From positions 1 to 11,087 of the forward strand of contig JAURGL010000048.1 of assembly GCA_030833825.1 (NCBI GenBank): a DNA stretch of 11,087 bases. The letters are read 5' to 3'. The DNA is from Vulcanococcus sp. SFB_649D_100_25 (GTDB lineage: Bacteria; Cyanobacteriota; Cyanobacteriia; PCC-6307; Cyanobiaceae). This document shows, one piece after another, positions 1 to 7,733 of the stretch (positions are counted from its first letter, which is position 1; every line of letters begins with the position of its first letter). A program made the position numbers and the translations under genes. The notes under the pieces are model-generated. The model worked only from the letters and a program-made list of their open reading frames with translations, was not told the origin of the DNA and ran no database searches.

Positions 1-39
1 AAACATCGGTCTAACTTGGTGCCCCCTCGGCCCCAAGCG

Positions 40-1680
40 ATGACCAGCGGCGCGCTTCAGATCGCTCTCGACAAGCCTTTCAGCGATCAAAAGCCGGGGA
101 CATCAGGTCTGCGCAAAAGCAGCCGGCAGTTCGAAACACCCCACTACCTCGAGAGCTTCATCGAAGCGATCCTCCGCACCGTCCCCGGTGTCGCCGGGGG
201 CACCCTGGTGGTCGGGGGTGACGGACGCTACGGCAACCGCCGCGCGATCGAGATCATCAGCCGCATGGCCGCTGCCCATGGCGTGGCACGGATCATCACC
301 ACCACCGGCGGCATCCTCTCCACCCCCGCGGCCTCCCATCTGATTCGCCAACACCAGGCGACGGCCGGGATCATCCTGTCCGCCAGCCACAACCCAGGCG
401 GCCCCGATGGTGATTTCGGCGTCAAGGTGAACGGCGCCAACGGCGGCCCGGCTCCTGAGTCGCTCACGGATGCGATTTACGCCTGCACGCAGAGCCTCGA
501 TGGCTACCGCGTCTGTGATGGGATCAGCGTCGACCTCGATCGGGCCGGCAGCCAGTCCATTGGTGACCTCCAGCTGGAGGTAATCGATGGGGTGGATGAC
601 TACATCGCCCTGATGCAGAAGCTCTTCGACTTCGATCAGATCCGCGACCTGATCCAAAGCGACTTCCCCATCGCCTTCGATGCGATGCATGCGGTCACGG
701 GCCCCTATGCAACCCGCCTGTTCGAGGGTCTGCTGGGAGCCTCCGCTGGCACGGTCCGCAACGGCACCCCCCTCGAGGATTTCGGTGGCGGACATCCAGA
801 TCCGAACCTCACCTATGCCCATGACCTTGCTGAGCTGCTGCTGAAGGGTGATCGCTATCGCTTTGGGGCTGCCTGCGACGGGGATGGGGATCGGAACATG
901 ATCCTGGGCCAGCAGTGCTTCGTGAACCCAAGTGACAGCCTGGCGGTGCTCACGGCCAACGCCACCCTGGCCCCGGGTTACGCGAAGGGCCTCTCTGGGG
1001 TCGCCCGCTCGATGCCCACCAGTGCCGCCGTGGATGTGGTGGCCAAGGAGTTGGGGATCGCCTGCTTTGAGACCCCCACCGGCTGGAAATTCTTTGGGAA
1101 CCTGCTGGATGCCGGTCGCATCACCCTCTGCGGCGAGGAGAGCTTCGGGACCGGCAGTGACCACATCCGCGAGAAGGATGGCCTTTGGGCCGTCCTGTTC
1201 TGGCTGCAGATCCTGGCCCGCAAGCGCTGCTCGGTGGCCGAGATCATGAGCGACCACTGGAAGCGCTTCGGCCGCCACTACTACTCACGCCACGACTACG
1301 AAGCGATCGCCAGCGACGCGGCACACGGCCTCTACAACCGCGTCAAAGAGATGCTGCCAACCCTGGTGGGCCAGAGCTTCGCTGGACGGACCATTGCCAC
1401 CGCCGATGATTTCGCCTACACCGATCCGGTCGATCAGTCCCTCACCAGCGGCCAGGGCCTGCGCCTGCTCCTGGACGACGGCAGCCGGGTGGTGCTGCGC
1501 CTCTCGGGAACCGGGACCCAGGGGGCGACGCTTCGGGTGTATCTCGAGAGCTATGTGCCCCCCAACGGCAACCTGGATCAAGACCCCCAGGCTGCGTTGG
1601 GCGATTTGATCACCGCCATCGATCAACTGGCGGAGATCAGGACCCGCACGGGCATGGATCGCCCCACCGTGATCACCTGA
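40..1680 (+). CDS. pgm: Phosphoglucomutase, alpha-D-glucose specific (PGM1 type)
   Basis: Cytosolic enzyme interconverting glucose 1-phosphate and glucose 6-phosphate, so it connects the Calvin cycle/glycolysis pool with glycogen and nucleotide-sugar synthesis. With the ATG at 40 it is 546 residues, the usual family length. All four active-site loops are visible: N-terminal substrate region KPGTSGLRK (about residues 18-26); catalytic phosphoserine loop SASHNPGG with the serine near residue 116; metal-binding DGDGDR near 280-285; sugar-binding loop CGEESFG near 364-370; and the C-terminal phosphate-binding RLSGTGTQG near 487. Nothing is missing. The frame is open to the window's left edge, with TTG at 16 and GTG at 19 as other possible starts, but homology begins only just after the ATG, and no Shine-Dalgarno sequence helps decide. 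The first 39 bases show nothing else. It converges with the permease gene, whose stop codon directly abuts this one. Confidence 0.95.
   Translation: MTSGALQIALDKPFSDQKPGTSGLRKSSRQFETPHYLESFIEAILRTVPGVAGGTLVVGGDGRYGNRRAIEIISRMAAAHGVARIITTTGGILSTPAASHLIRQHQATAGIILSASHNPGGPDGDFGVKVNGANGGPAPESLTDAIYACTQSLDGYRVCDGISVDLDRAGSQSIGDLQLEVIDGVDDYIALMQKLFDFDQIRDLIQSDFPIAFDAMHAVTGPYATRLFEGLLGASAGTVRNGTPLEDFGGGHPDPNLTYAHDLAELLLKGDRYRFGAACDGDGDRNMILGQQCFVNPSDSLAVLTANATLAPGYAKGLSGVARSMPTSAAVDVVAKELGIACFETPTGWKFFGNLLDAGRITLCGEESFGTGSDHIREKDGLWAVLFWLQILARKRCSVAEIMSDHWKRFGRHYYSRHDYEAIASDAAHGLYNRVKEMLPTLVGQSFAGRTIATADDFAYTDPVDQSLTSGQGLRLLLDDGSRVVLRLSGTGTQGATLRVYLESYVPPNGNLDQDPQAALGDLITAIDQLAEIRTRTGMDRPTVIT
1303..1310. 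repeat. HIP1 octamer (GCGATCGC)
   Basis: Perfect copy of the palindromic octamer GCGATCGC, over-represented in many cyanobacterial genomes. It lies within the pgm coding sequence. A single copy is weak evidence alone, but it fits the inferred host. Confidence 0.5.
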
Positions 1681-3021
1681 TCAGCTCAGCTCCAATGCTG
1701 AACGGGGCCGCATCCGCAACGCCCGCACACCCCCCAGCAGGACCAGCACCACGAAGGTGAGCAACATCCTGTTCTGGGAGCCAACCACGCCGCACAGGTA
1801 GGCGGTCACCATCCCGGTCACGGCCACCAGGCACGTGCCGCCCACCAGGTACCGCCGAAGCCGAGAAGCGCCCGGCAGCTCCACACAGAGACTGGATACC
1901 GCCACCAGGCCGTACACCAACAGGAACCCGAGCACGGTGAAGCCGCCAAACAGGGCAAAAACCTGATTGATCGTCAGATTCAGGCTGACCACCAGGGCCC
2001 CACCCAGAACCAGGGGGACCCCGAGGGCGAGCAGGGCTGCCGCTGGGGTTCCGTAACGAGGATGCACCCTGGCCAGTTGAGACGGCAGCAGCCGCTGTTC
2101 GGCCAGGCCGTAGGCCAGGCGGGTCAAGGCGGTCAGCGAACCCAGGCAGGAACCGAATAGACAGAGCACAGCACCGGCCTTAATCCAGAGACCCGCGCCG
2201 GGGCGACCCAGCTGTTCGGCCAAGGCGCTGAGTGGGTCAAGGCCCTGACGGGCGGCCTCAGGAAGCCAGCCAAGCCCCTCCGGCAGAAAGGCGCCCCACA
2301 CCATGAACAACCCCCCGGCCAAAAGCAACGCGGTGCGGATCCCGATGGGTACCGCTCGATCCGGATCCAGAGCTTCACGACCAAGGTTGGCCGCACTTTC
2401 AAAGCCGAGAAAACTGAGGACCGCAACCATCAGGCCCGATCGAACCTGCTCGGCAGAGTCGGCCATCGGATTCAGCGCCCGAAGATCCGACACCCCCCAG
2501 CCATCACGAACGATCAGAAGCGTGATGGCCAGGATGATCAGCGCCGAGATGGTTTCGGTGACCAGCATTGTGCGGGTGGAGAGCTGCACATCTCTGCGCG
2601 TCAGCTCCAGGCAGCCCACACCACCCAGCAGGTAGGCAACCAACCGCGGGCCATGCCAGCCAAGGTGCTGAAGCAACTGCTCAAGGAAGTCCCCGAAGAA
2701 CACCAGACAGATCATCAAGATGGCGCCATAACCCAGCAGAAGCATCCAGCTGGCGACAGCCCCCGTGCGCGGCCCAAGACCCGCAGCCACGTAAGCGGCG
2801 ATCCCATTGGAGCTGCCTGGCAAATGGCGAAACAGGACCAGCGTTTCGCCGACCAGCAGCATCAGGACCAGCGCGAGTCCATAGCTGATCCAGGTGGCCT
2901 CTCCCGCGGTCCGCATCGCCTCCGGAATGTTGAAAACCGCCGTCAGGGTGAGTCCCACGGTGCCCACCGCCTGGGCAGTGACGGCCCCCGGGCCAAGACA
3001 GCGGCGCAGGGCTGGGGCCAT
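1681..3021 (-). CDS. APC-superfamily amino-acid permease
   Basis: Inner-membrane secondary transporter, probably for amino acids or related amines; the substrate cannot be read from sequence. The 446 residues are almost all hydrophobic helices separated by short loops, consistent with about 12 membrane spans. Two stretches match the APC/AA_permease_2 pattern: the sixth-helix region SFLGFESAANLGREALDPDR (about residues 203-222), like the family's FxGFExxxxxxEEtxNPxR, and the loop RLAYGLAEQRLLP with PRYGTP behind it (about 301-326), like the family's RxxyaxAxxGxLPxxxxxvHpxxgTP. The ATG at 3021 is preceded 8 bases away by a purine-rich ribosome-binding site, unusually clear for this window. It starts 3 bases after the small ORF 3025-3225 and lies 219 bases downstream of the RND pump on the same strand, so it may be the distal gene of that operon. 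Its stop directly abuts the pgm stop. Confidence 0.9.
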   Translation of the reverse strand: MAPALRRCLGPGAVTAQAVGTVGLTLTAVFNIPEAMRTAGEATWISYGLALVLMLLVGETLVLFRHLPGSSNGIAAYVAAGLGPRTGAVASWMLLLGYGAILMICLVFFGDFLEQLLQHLGWHGPRLVAYLLGGVGCLELTRRDVQLSTRTMLVTETISALIILAITLLIVRDGWGVSDLRALNPMADSAEQVRSGLMVAVLSFLGFESAANLGREALDPDRAVPIGIRTALLLAGGLFMVWGAFLPEGLGWLPEAARQGLDPLSALAEQLGRPGAGLWIKAGAVLCLFGSCLGSLTALTRLAYGLAEQRLLPSQLARVHPRYGTPAAALLALGVPLVLGGALVVSLNLTINQVFALFGGFTVLGFLLVYGLVAVSSLCVELPGASRLRRYLVGGTCLVAVTGMVTAYLCGVVGSQNRMLLTFVVLVLLGGVRALRMRPRSALELS

Positions 3022-3024
3022 CGA

Positions 3025-3225
3025 TCAGGCCTTCTCCTCTTGGCTACCAGAGATCCCAGCCAGCGGCCTCATCGTTTCGCCCCAGGCACCACAGAAACCC
3101 GAGGCGATGACCACCCCAACCGCGAGGACGGGATAGACAAGTGCAGCACGAAGCAGCCGACGACGGTCGCTCCTTTGAGGACAAACAAGGTTGTAGCCGG
3201 GTGGAGGAGAGTGCAGGCTTCTCAC
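3025..3225 (-). CDS. Possible small single-pass membrane protein, 66 aa (doubtful)
   Basis: I do not recognise this ORF. It would start at a GTG 15 bases after the RND stop codon, in the same frame as the RND gene, and end 3 bases before the permease ATG. Seen in the sequence: a basic stretch SDRRRLLR (about residues 19-26) followed by a hydrophobic segment, AALVYPVLAVGVVIASGF (about 27-44), which could span the membrane once, then a short polar tail. In favour: position between two membrane-transport genes on the same strand, the positive-inside pattern, and the downstream ribosome-binding site within its 3' end. Against: no ribosome-binding site before the GTG, no known family, and in GC-rich DNA an open frame this short arises easily by chance. 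The alternative is a 219-base untranslated spacer holding a promoter for the permease; I saw no clear -35/-10 pair there. Confidence 0.35.
   Translation of the reverse strand: MRSLHSPPPGYNLVCPQRSDRRRLLRAALVYPVLAVGVVIASGFCGAWGETMRPLAGISGSQEEKA
3030..3039 (-). promoter_or_regulatory. Ribosome-binding site of the permease gene
   Basis: On the minus strand the sequence GAGGAGAAGG sits 8 bases before the permease ATG, at good Shine-Dalgarno spacing. It supports that start. It also encodes the last residues of the small upstream ORF, as expected if the two were translationally coupled. Confidence 0.7.
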
Positions 3226-3240
3226 AGCGGATGGGAGACG

Positions 3241-6200
3241 TTAACTCTCCTGCAGGGAGGTTTCAGAGCGACCGAACCAGCGCTCCTCCAGGTTCTTGAT
3301 CGCCACATAAAACGGCGGGACAACCCCCAGCGAGAGCACCGTGGCCACCAGCAGACCACCGAAGATCACAGTGCCCAAGGACTGCTGACTGTTGGCTCCG
3401 GCAGTGGTCGCGACCACAAGGGGAAGGAAGCCAGCCAGTGAGGCGATGGCGGTCATCAAGATTGGACGCATCCTCGATTCCGCTGCGGCCATGGCCGCCT
3501 CAGGAATGGTCATGCCGGCTTCGAGATGTTGTTCAGCCACCTCAACAATCAGGATGCCGTTTTTGGCCGCCAGGCCAATCAAGGTGACGAGACCCACCTG
3601 GGCATAGATGTTGAGATCGATCGAGCGGAGAGCCAGGAACACCAAGGCTCCGAGCATGGCCAGAGGCACCGTCATCAAGATGATCACCGGCGTCACATAG
3701 CTCTCGTATTGCGCCGAGAGGACCAGGTAGACAATCAGGATGCCCAAGGCAAACACCAACACGCTGGCGCTGCCGGCGGAGAGCTGTAGAGCCGCAATAC
3801 CGGTAAAGGCATAGCCAATGTTGTTGAAGTCAAGGCTGTTAAAGATCTGCTGAATCGCCGTGAGCGCCTGACCTGAGCTCTTGCCAATCGCCTCAGCTCC
3901 CTGGACCAAAATGGTGCGGTAAAGGTTGTAGTGGCTGATCACCGGCGGTGCGCTGGTGAGATCCGCCTCAGCGAACTCGGACACCTGAACGAGTTTGTTA
4001 TCGCGGCTGCGAACGTAGTAGCTGAGGATATCGTCGAGGTTGCTGCGCTGATCAGGCTGCGACTGCACATAGATGTTGCGCACCTGTCCACTCTCATAGG
4101 TCAGGCCTGAGTAGTTGCCCCCTGCCAGCACCGCGATGGTCTGCATCGCCTGTTGGAAATCGACGTTGAGGGAACCCAGGATCGAACGATCGATCTTTAG
4201 ACCAAAGGCGGGTGCACTGGGGACGAACTGGGTATAGAGGCTGGAGAACTCACCACTGGCCTGTCCGCTACTGACCAACTGCTGAGCCAGATCATTGAGC
4301 TGGGTGAAGGTGTAGGCGCCGTTACTCAGATCGTTGAACTGGAAGTAGAAGCCACCCTGGGCGGAAAAACCCGGAATCGCAGGAGGCTGGGCAGCCACCG
4401 CCAGGCCGGTGTCGAATTGGGAGAGCTTTTGATTGAGCCTCGCCACAATCGCAGGAGCCTTGTTGGATGCGCCGGAGCGCTCCTCGAGAGGCTTGAAGCC
4501 ATAGAAGAAGAGGCCCTGATCAGGGCTGTTGCCGTTGAACCCAGCACCGCTGATCACGCTGCCAGAAACGATGTCTTCTTCCTCATCCAAGACCTTGGCG
4601 ATCTGCTCAGCGACTTTCTGGGTCTGAGAGAGAGAAGCACCGTTTTGGAGCTGGAAAATTCCGAGGCCATAGCCTTGATCCTCTTCAGGGATGAAGGCCG
4701 AAGGCAGAGCATTAAAAGCAATCGCCGTGACGACGATGCCGCTGGCGAGACCCATCAGGATCAGTCTGCGGCGATCAATCAGCACCTTGAGCAAGCGGGC
4801 ATAGGCCTGCTCAAGGCGGTGAAACGCGTTGTTGAAGCCATCAAAGATCGAGGCGAGGCGGCTTCCGGCGAAACCAAACAGCAGCACCCCAAAGATGTAG
4901 GCACCGAAGCCGAAGGAAGCGGCACTGAAGCGCCCAAAGGCCAGGCCAATCACGATTCCTGCCACCGTCCAACTCCAGCCCTGGGGTTTGGGCGGTTTCT
5001 CTGACTTGAGAAGCAAGCCCGCCATCATTGGCGAGAAGGTCAGGGCGTTGAAGGTCGAGATGGCGATCGCGAAGGCGATCGTGAGGGCGAACTGGCGGTA
5101 GATGATCCCGATACCTCCCGGATAAAAGGCCACCGGCACGAACACAGCCATCAACACCAGCGAGGTGGCGATCAGGGCCCCGATCAGTTCCCCCATGCAG
5201 GCGAGTGCCGCCTGGCGGGGTCGCATGCCGTTCTCCAGGTTTTTGGCCACGGCTTCGATCACCACGATGGCGTCATCCACCACGAGACCGGTGGCCAACA
5301 CCAGGCCCAGCAAGGTGAGCTGGTTGATGGAGAAGCCAAAGGCCTTAATGAAGGCAAAGGTCCCCACCAGTGAGATCGGGATGGCCAAGCTCGGCACCAC
5401 GGTGGCCCGCCAGTCCTGCAAGAACAGGAACAGGATCACCAGGACCAGCACGATGGCCAGGCCCAGGGCGTCGGTGACGCCGTCAACAGCGGATTCAATG
5501 AACTGACCGACGTTGTAGATCTCGGTGACGGTGATCCCGGGAGGCACCTGGCTGCGGAACTGATCCATCAGCGCCACCACCGCCTCACTCACCTGCAGCG
5601 CATTGCTCTCCGGGGTCTGATACACACCCACCGTGATGGCCGGATGATTGGCGATGTCCACACCAGCGGTGGCAAAGGTGTTGAAGCCATAGGAGGCCTC
5701 ACCGACATCCCGGAGGCGCAGCAGATTGCCCGCAGGCGATTTGCCAACGATCAACTGGTTCAACTGCTCAACAGAAACAAGGTTTCCGTTGTCTTCGACA
5801 AGGATGGGGTAAGTGAACATCTGGCTCCCGCCCGCCGGCGGACCGCCCACCAGACCACCAATGGCGACAGAGTTCTGACTGCGTACAGCAGAGACCACTT
5901 GATCCGCTGTGAGCTGGTTCGCCGTGAGCTTGTTGGGGTCAACAAACAACCAGAAGGCTGGGTTGCTTCCACCAAACAACGTGGCCTGGGCGACTCCTGG
6001 AATGCGTTCGAGCTGGTAGTAGAGCTGCTCGTAGATCAGGCCATTGATGTAGGCCCGATCGAACTGACCCTGACTGGAGCTCACCTGGTAGGCAAGCAGG
6101 ATCGAAGGGGTGGTCTGCAACACCGAGACGCCCGTACTGCTCACCTGCGATGGCAGCTGAGGCATCGCCAGGGACACGCGGTTCTGTACGTTCACCTGGT

Positions 6201-6513
6201 CGATGTTGATGTCGGTCTCTTCGTCAAAGAAGACATTGACCGTGCTTGAGCCTGTATTGGTGCTCAAGGATGAGATGTAGGCCGCACCGGGAACACCATT
6301 GATCTGCTGCTCCAGCACATTGGTGACAGCCTGCTCCGTCACAAGGGAGTTGGCGCCGCCGTAGTTGGCGGTGACTTGAATCTGAGGCGGCGCAATATTG
6401 GGGAGGTTCTCAATCGGCAGCGTGGGGATGGCGATTAAGCCAATCAAGACGATCAGGATGCTGCAGACGGTCGTGAGAACCGGACGCTTGATGAAATTAT
6501 CGGAAAGCGACAT
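3241..6513 (-). CDS. RND multidrug efflux transporter, HAE1 (AcrB-like) family
   Basis: Proton-driven inner-membrane pump of a tripartite efflux system, exporting hydrophobic or amphipathic compounds. The 1090 residues show the full RND plan: N-terminal SLSDNFIKRPVLTTVCSILI with the first helix, a large periplasmic loop (about 35-340), a helix bundle (about 345-505), a second periplasmic loop (about 605-905) and a last helix bundle (about 912-1072). Proton-relay residues are present: two adjacent aspartates in GLVVDDAIVVIE (413 and 414, matching AcrB D407/D408) and the lysine in LAAKNGILIVE (984, matching AcrB K940). The protein is somewhat longer than AcrB (about 1050); part of this is an extra hydrophobic stretch at about residues 514-555 between helices 6 and 7. 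It starts 9 bases after the membrane-fusion-protein stop, so the two form an operon. No outer-membrane channel or regulator gene is nearby. Confidence 0.96.
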   Translation of the reverse strand: MSLSDNFIKRPVLTTVCSILIVLIGLIAIPTLPIENLPNIAPPQIQVTANYGGANSLVTEQAVTNVLEQQINGVPGAAYISSLSTNTGSSTVNVFFDEETDINIDQVNVQNRVSLAMPQLPSQVSSTGVSVLQTTPSILLAYQVSSSQGQFDRAYINGLIYEQLYYQLERIPGVAQATLFGGSNPAFWLFVDPNKLTANQLTADQVVSAVRSQNSVAIGGLVGGPPAGGSQMFTYPILVEDNGNLVSVEQLNQLIVGKSPAGNLLRLRDVGEASYGFNTFATAGVDIANHPAITVGVYQTPESNALQVSEAVVALMDQFRSQVPPGITVTEIYNVGQFIESAVDGVTDALGLAIVLVLVILFLFLQDWRATVVPSLAIPISLVGTFAFIKAFGFSINQLTLLGLVLATGLVVDDAIVVIEAVAKNLENGMRPRQAALACMGELIGALIATSLVLMAVFVPVAFYPGGIGIIYRQFALTIAFAIAISTFNALTFSPMMAGLLLKSEKPPKPQGWSWTVAGIVIGLAFGRFSAASFGFGAYIFGVLLFGFAGSRLASIFDGFNNAFHRLEQAYARLLKVLIDRRRLILMGLASGIVVTAIAFNALPSAFIPEEDQGYGLGIFQLQNGASLSQTQKVAEQIAKVLDEEEDIVSGSVISGAGFNGNSPDQGLFFYGFKPLEERSGASNKAPAIVARLNQKLSQFDTGLAVAAQPPAIPGFSAQGGFYFQFNDLSNGAYTFTQLNDLAQQLVSSGQASGEFSSLYTQFVPSAPAFGLKIDRSILGSLNVDFQQAMQTIAVLAGGNYSGLTYESGQVRNIYVQSQPDQRSNLDDILSYYVRSRDNKLVQVSEFAEADLTSAPPVISHYNLYRTILVQGAEAIGKSSGQALTAIQQIFNSLDFNNIGYAFTGIAALQLSAGSASVLVFALGILIVYLVLSAQYESYVTPVIILMTVPLAMLGALVFLALRSIDLNIYAQVGLVTLIGLAAKNGILIVEVAEQHLEAGMTIPEAAMAAAESRMRPILMTAIASLAGFLPLVVATTAGANSQQSLGTVIFGGLLVATVLSLGVVPPFYVAIKNLEERWFGRSETSLQES
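5063..5070. repeat. HIP1 octamer (GCGATCGC)
   Basis: Second perfect copy of the cyanobacterial HIP1 palindrome, inside the RND coding sequence. A near-copy (GCGATCGT) follows 5 bases later at 5076-5083. Confidence 0.5.
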
Positions 6514-6522
6514 GACAGGTTC

Positions 6523-7647
6523 TCAGTTCGCGGCCGCAGGACCAATCTTGACCGGCAAACCCGTGCGCAAGAGCGCCGTATTGCTGACCACAATGCGCTC
6601 ACCCTTTTGGAGACCGGAAATCAACGGATAGCGGTCACCCTGGAGCTGACCCAGTTGAACAGGAACCTGCACCACGATCGGGGTTGATGGCGGCAGGGCT
6701 TCAAGCTTTTTCTTTTGAGCCTCAGGCACTGTCGTTGAAGCCTTGATCTTGGGAAGTGCCTGAGAGAGGGTGACGACCTTATAGACAAAGGGCTGCTGGG
6801 CCTGCATCAGGACAGCATTGACCGGGACGGACAGTTGACGAGTGCTTCCGGTAATGATCCTGTTCTTGACATACTGCCCCGTCTTCAAGTTGCCAGAAGC
6901 ATTGGGGAAAGCCGCCTTCACCAGCACCGTATTGGGCGAGGAGCTTTCACCGCTGACACCGAAGTAGGGGGAGATGAAGACCACCTTGCCTTTCGCTGTG
7001 AGCGGTGGATTCGTCTGCGTCTGCAACGCAACAGGCTGACCCAGCTTCACCTGCAGAGCCTGGGTTGCCGGCACATCCATCAAAGTCCAGAGGTTGGCAT
7101 TGTCGACAATTCCTGTGATGGCCTGCCCCTGCTTGACATAATCGCCGATCTTCACCGTATCGAGGTCACCAATTTCCCCACTGATCGGAGCGGTGACGTA
7201 TTTATATCCAAGTGTGGCCGCGTCAGCTTTGACCTTGTCGCGGGACTGAATAGCCTGGGTCACATATTGATCACGCTGCTTGGTTGAGACAGCTCCCTGT
7301 TCGTTCAAAAAGATATAGCGCTCTGCATTCAGGCGATCCTTACGAGCTTCGGCCTGGGACGCATTCAATTGAGCCGTCTGCTGGACGTTGTCCAGCACCA
7401 GGATTCGCTGCCCAGCCTTCACCTGCTGGCCCTGGTTCACCAGGATCTTCACCACCCGGCCATCGGTTTCAGGCCGCAATGCAACATCCGTGGTGGAGCT
7501 GAGAACGCTGATCACATCAATCGAGGGATTGAAGTCGGCCTCACCGACGCTCTCCACCTGCACCGAGAGCGGGGTTTTCGCCGGCGGCTTAGCTCCACAA
7601 CTCGCCAGCAGGGCGATCAGAGGAAGTGGGGCCAGGCTGCGCCGCAC
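6523..7647 (-). CDS. Periplasmic membrane-fusion (adaptor) lipoprotein of RND efflux system
   Basis: Adaptor joining the RND pump to an outer-membrane channel; anchored in the inner membrane by a lipid and otherwise periplasmic. Of 374 residues, the N-terminus is a short lipoprotein signal, MRRSLAPLPLIALLASC, with the acylated cysteine at 17 in an LASC lipobox. The domains follow the HlyD/AcrA order: first lipoyl half (about 56-88, with DGRVVKILVNQGQQVKAGQ), a coiled-coil hairpin (about 90-147), second lipoyl half (about 149-182, with APISGEIG and VKIGDYVKQGQ), beta-barrel (about 185-268), and membrane-proximal domain (about 270-370). A lysine-rich stretch at about 296-325 interrupts the last domain. 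The start is GTG; a stop codon in frame 12 bases upstream (TGA at 7657-7659) leaves little choice, and the signal peptide begins right there. It is the first gene of the pump operon and is divergent from rarA. Confidence 0.94.
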   Translation of the reverse strand: MRRSLAPLPLIALLASCGAKPPAKTPLSVQVESVGEADFNPSIDVISVLSSTTDVALRPETDGRVVKILVNQGQQVKAGQRILVLDNVQQTAQLNASQAEARKDRLNAERYIFLNEQGAVSTKQRDQYVTQAIQSRDKVKADAATLGYKYVTAPISGEIGDLDTVKIGDYVKQGQAITGIVDNANLWTLMDVPATQALQVKLGQPVALQTQTNPPLTAKGKVVFISPYFGVSGESSSPNTVLVKAAFPNASGNLKTGQYVKNRIITGSTRQLSVPVNAVLMQAQQPFVYKVVTLSQALPKIKASTTVPEAQKKKLEALPPSTPIVVQVPVQLGQLQGDRYPLISGLQKGERIVVSNTALLRTGLPVKIGPAAAN

Positions 7648-7733
7648 GGCTGTCGTTCAGATCTCTGGAACTTAGGGAGGAACAAGAGCTTTTTGCATCG
7701 CATGATGGACATCGACACCCCAGGCCGTGCAGT
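7648..7733. promoter_or_regulatory. Divergent intergenic region between efflux operon and rarA
   Basis: This 86-base gap separates the GTG of the efflux adaptor (minus) from the GTG of rarA (plus), so it should contain both promoters. The purine-rich run AGGGAGGA at about 7673-7680 and the T-run at 7690-7694 stand out, but I cannot point to a confident -35/-10 pair on either strand. No operator-like perfect palindrome was seen. Confidence 0.35.

Noticed and set aside
103..1278. Long open frame (391 codons) on the minus strand inside pgm
   Set aside because: It is fully antisense to a gene with every phosphoglucomutase motif; the translation has no recognisable domain and the composition expected of a GC-rich shadow frame.
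2653..3441. Plus-strand open frame of 262 codons across the permease and RND ends
   Set aside because: The translation is low-complexity and hydrophilic with no domain, and it crosses three minus-strand genes with strong or better positional support.
7626..7733. N-terminal extension of rarA to an upstream start
   Set aside because: The added 36 residues show no resemblance to RarA and overlap the adaptor's signal-peptide codons; family-like sequence begins right at the GTG at 7734.
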